Both the position numbers and the translations under genes were made by a program. The notes below the pieces were generated by a model, which saw only the letters and a list, made by a program, of their open reading frames with translations, had not been told where the DNA came from and did not search any database. Shown one piece after another: positions 5,725-5,741 of a DNA stretch of 5,741 bases (the first letter of the stretch is position 1; the number at the start of each line of letters is the position of its first letter). The DNA is from an uncultured Prevotella sp. (GTDB lineage Bacteria > Bacteroidota > Bacteroidia > Bacteroidales > Bacteroidaceae). The stretch lies in the NCBI GenBank assembly GCA_902497035.1, contig CABVDL010000131.1, positions 1 through 5,741 of the forward strand, read 5' to 3'.

Positions 5725-5741
5725 GTAGGGGCGGGGTTTAT
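5725..5741 (+). repeat. REP-like element with GTAG head (right copy, cut by window end)
   Basis: GTAGGGGCGGGGTTTAT is the inverted partner of 5658-5674, with one mismatch in the loop. Its second arm would lie beyond the window. The two GTAG heads face each other across 50 bases (5675-5724), forming an inverted pair like a REPIN or BIME. The spacer shows only minor symmetry (GATGCATC at 5696-5703; GCAAT-G-ATTGC at 5705-5715). Confidence 0.55.

Overview
The window looks like chromosomal DNA from a fairly GC-rich member of the Bacteroidota, most likely Prevotellaceae. Three things suggest this: the promoters carry the TAnnTTTG -7 element typical of Bacteroidota, Shine-Dalgarno sequences are weak or absent, and the malate dehydrogenase has the GGHGEQM active-site form I associate with Bacteroidota. 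The genus is inferred from these features and was not established by a search.

Layout, left to right. Positions 1-251 hold no convincing gene. They contain an imperfect inverted repeat (18-77), a perfect 9-bp hairpin (129-151), nearly three copies of a 26-bp tandem repeat (161-235) and a GC hairpin just after the next gene's stop codon. An M24-family Xaa-Pro aminopeptidase (596 aa) is read leftward at 252-2042. Positions 2043-2368 are a divergent control region. It has back-to-back promoters with the same -7 box (TAACTTTG), two hairpins in the aminopeptidase leader and one strong hairpin at the very start of the mdh transcript. NAD-dependent malate dehydrogenase (344 aa) follows at 2369-3403 and ends in a strong intrinsic terminator. 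A new transcription unit begins near 3550. Its promoter has a -7 box overlapped by a sigma-54-like -24/-12 sequence. It encodes a DUF3737 beta-helix-type protein of unknown function (3592-4449) and a MalY/PatB-type PLP-dependent C-S lyase (4433-5572) that overlaps it by 17 bp. An intrinsic terminator closes the unit. The last ~95 bases hold two inverted GTAG-headed GC-rich repeats resembling REP elements, the second cut by the window edge.

How the genes fit together. The aminopeptidase (turnover of proline-containing peptides) and malate dehydrogenase (central carbon metabolism, probably the reductive arm to succinate) are housekeeping enzymes that share only an intergenic region. The DUF3737-PatB pair is the most interesting part. 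The two genes are translationally coupled, the first is an undescribed repetitive solenoid rich in Cys and aromatic residues, and the second releases thiol or sulfide from cystathionine or cysteine-type substrates. A joint role in sulfur amino-acid metabolism is a reasonable but untested inference. I see no CRISPR array, phage gene, tRNA, rRNA or complete insertion sequence.
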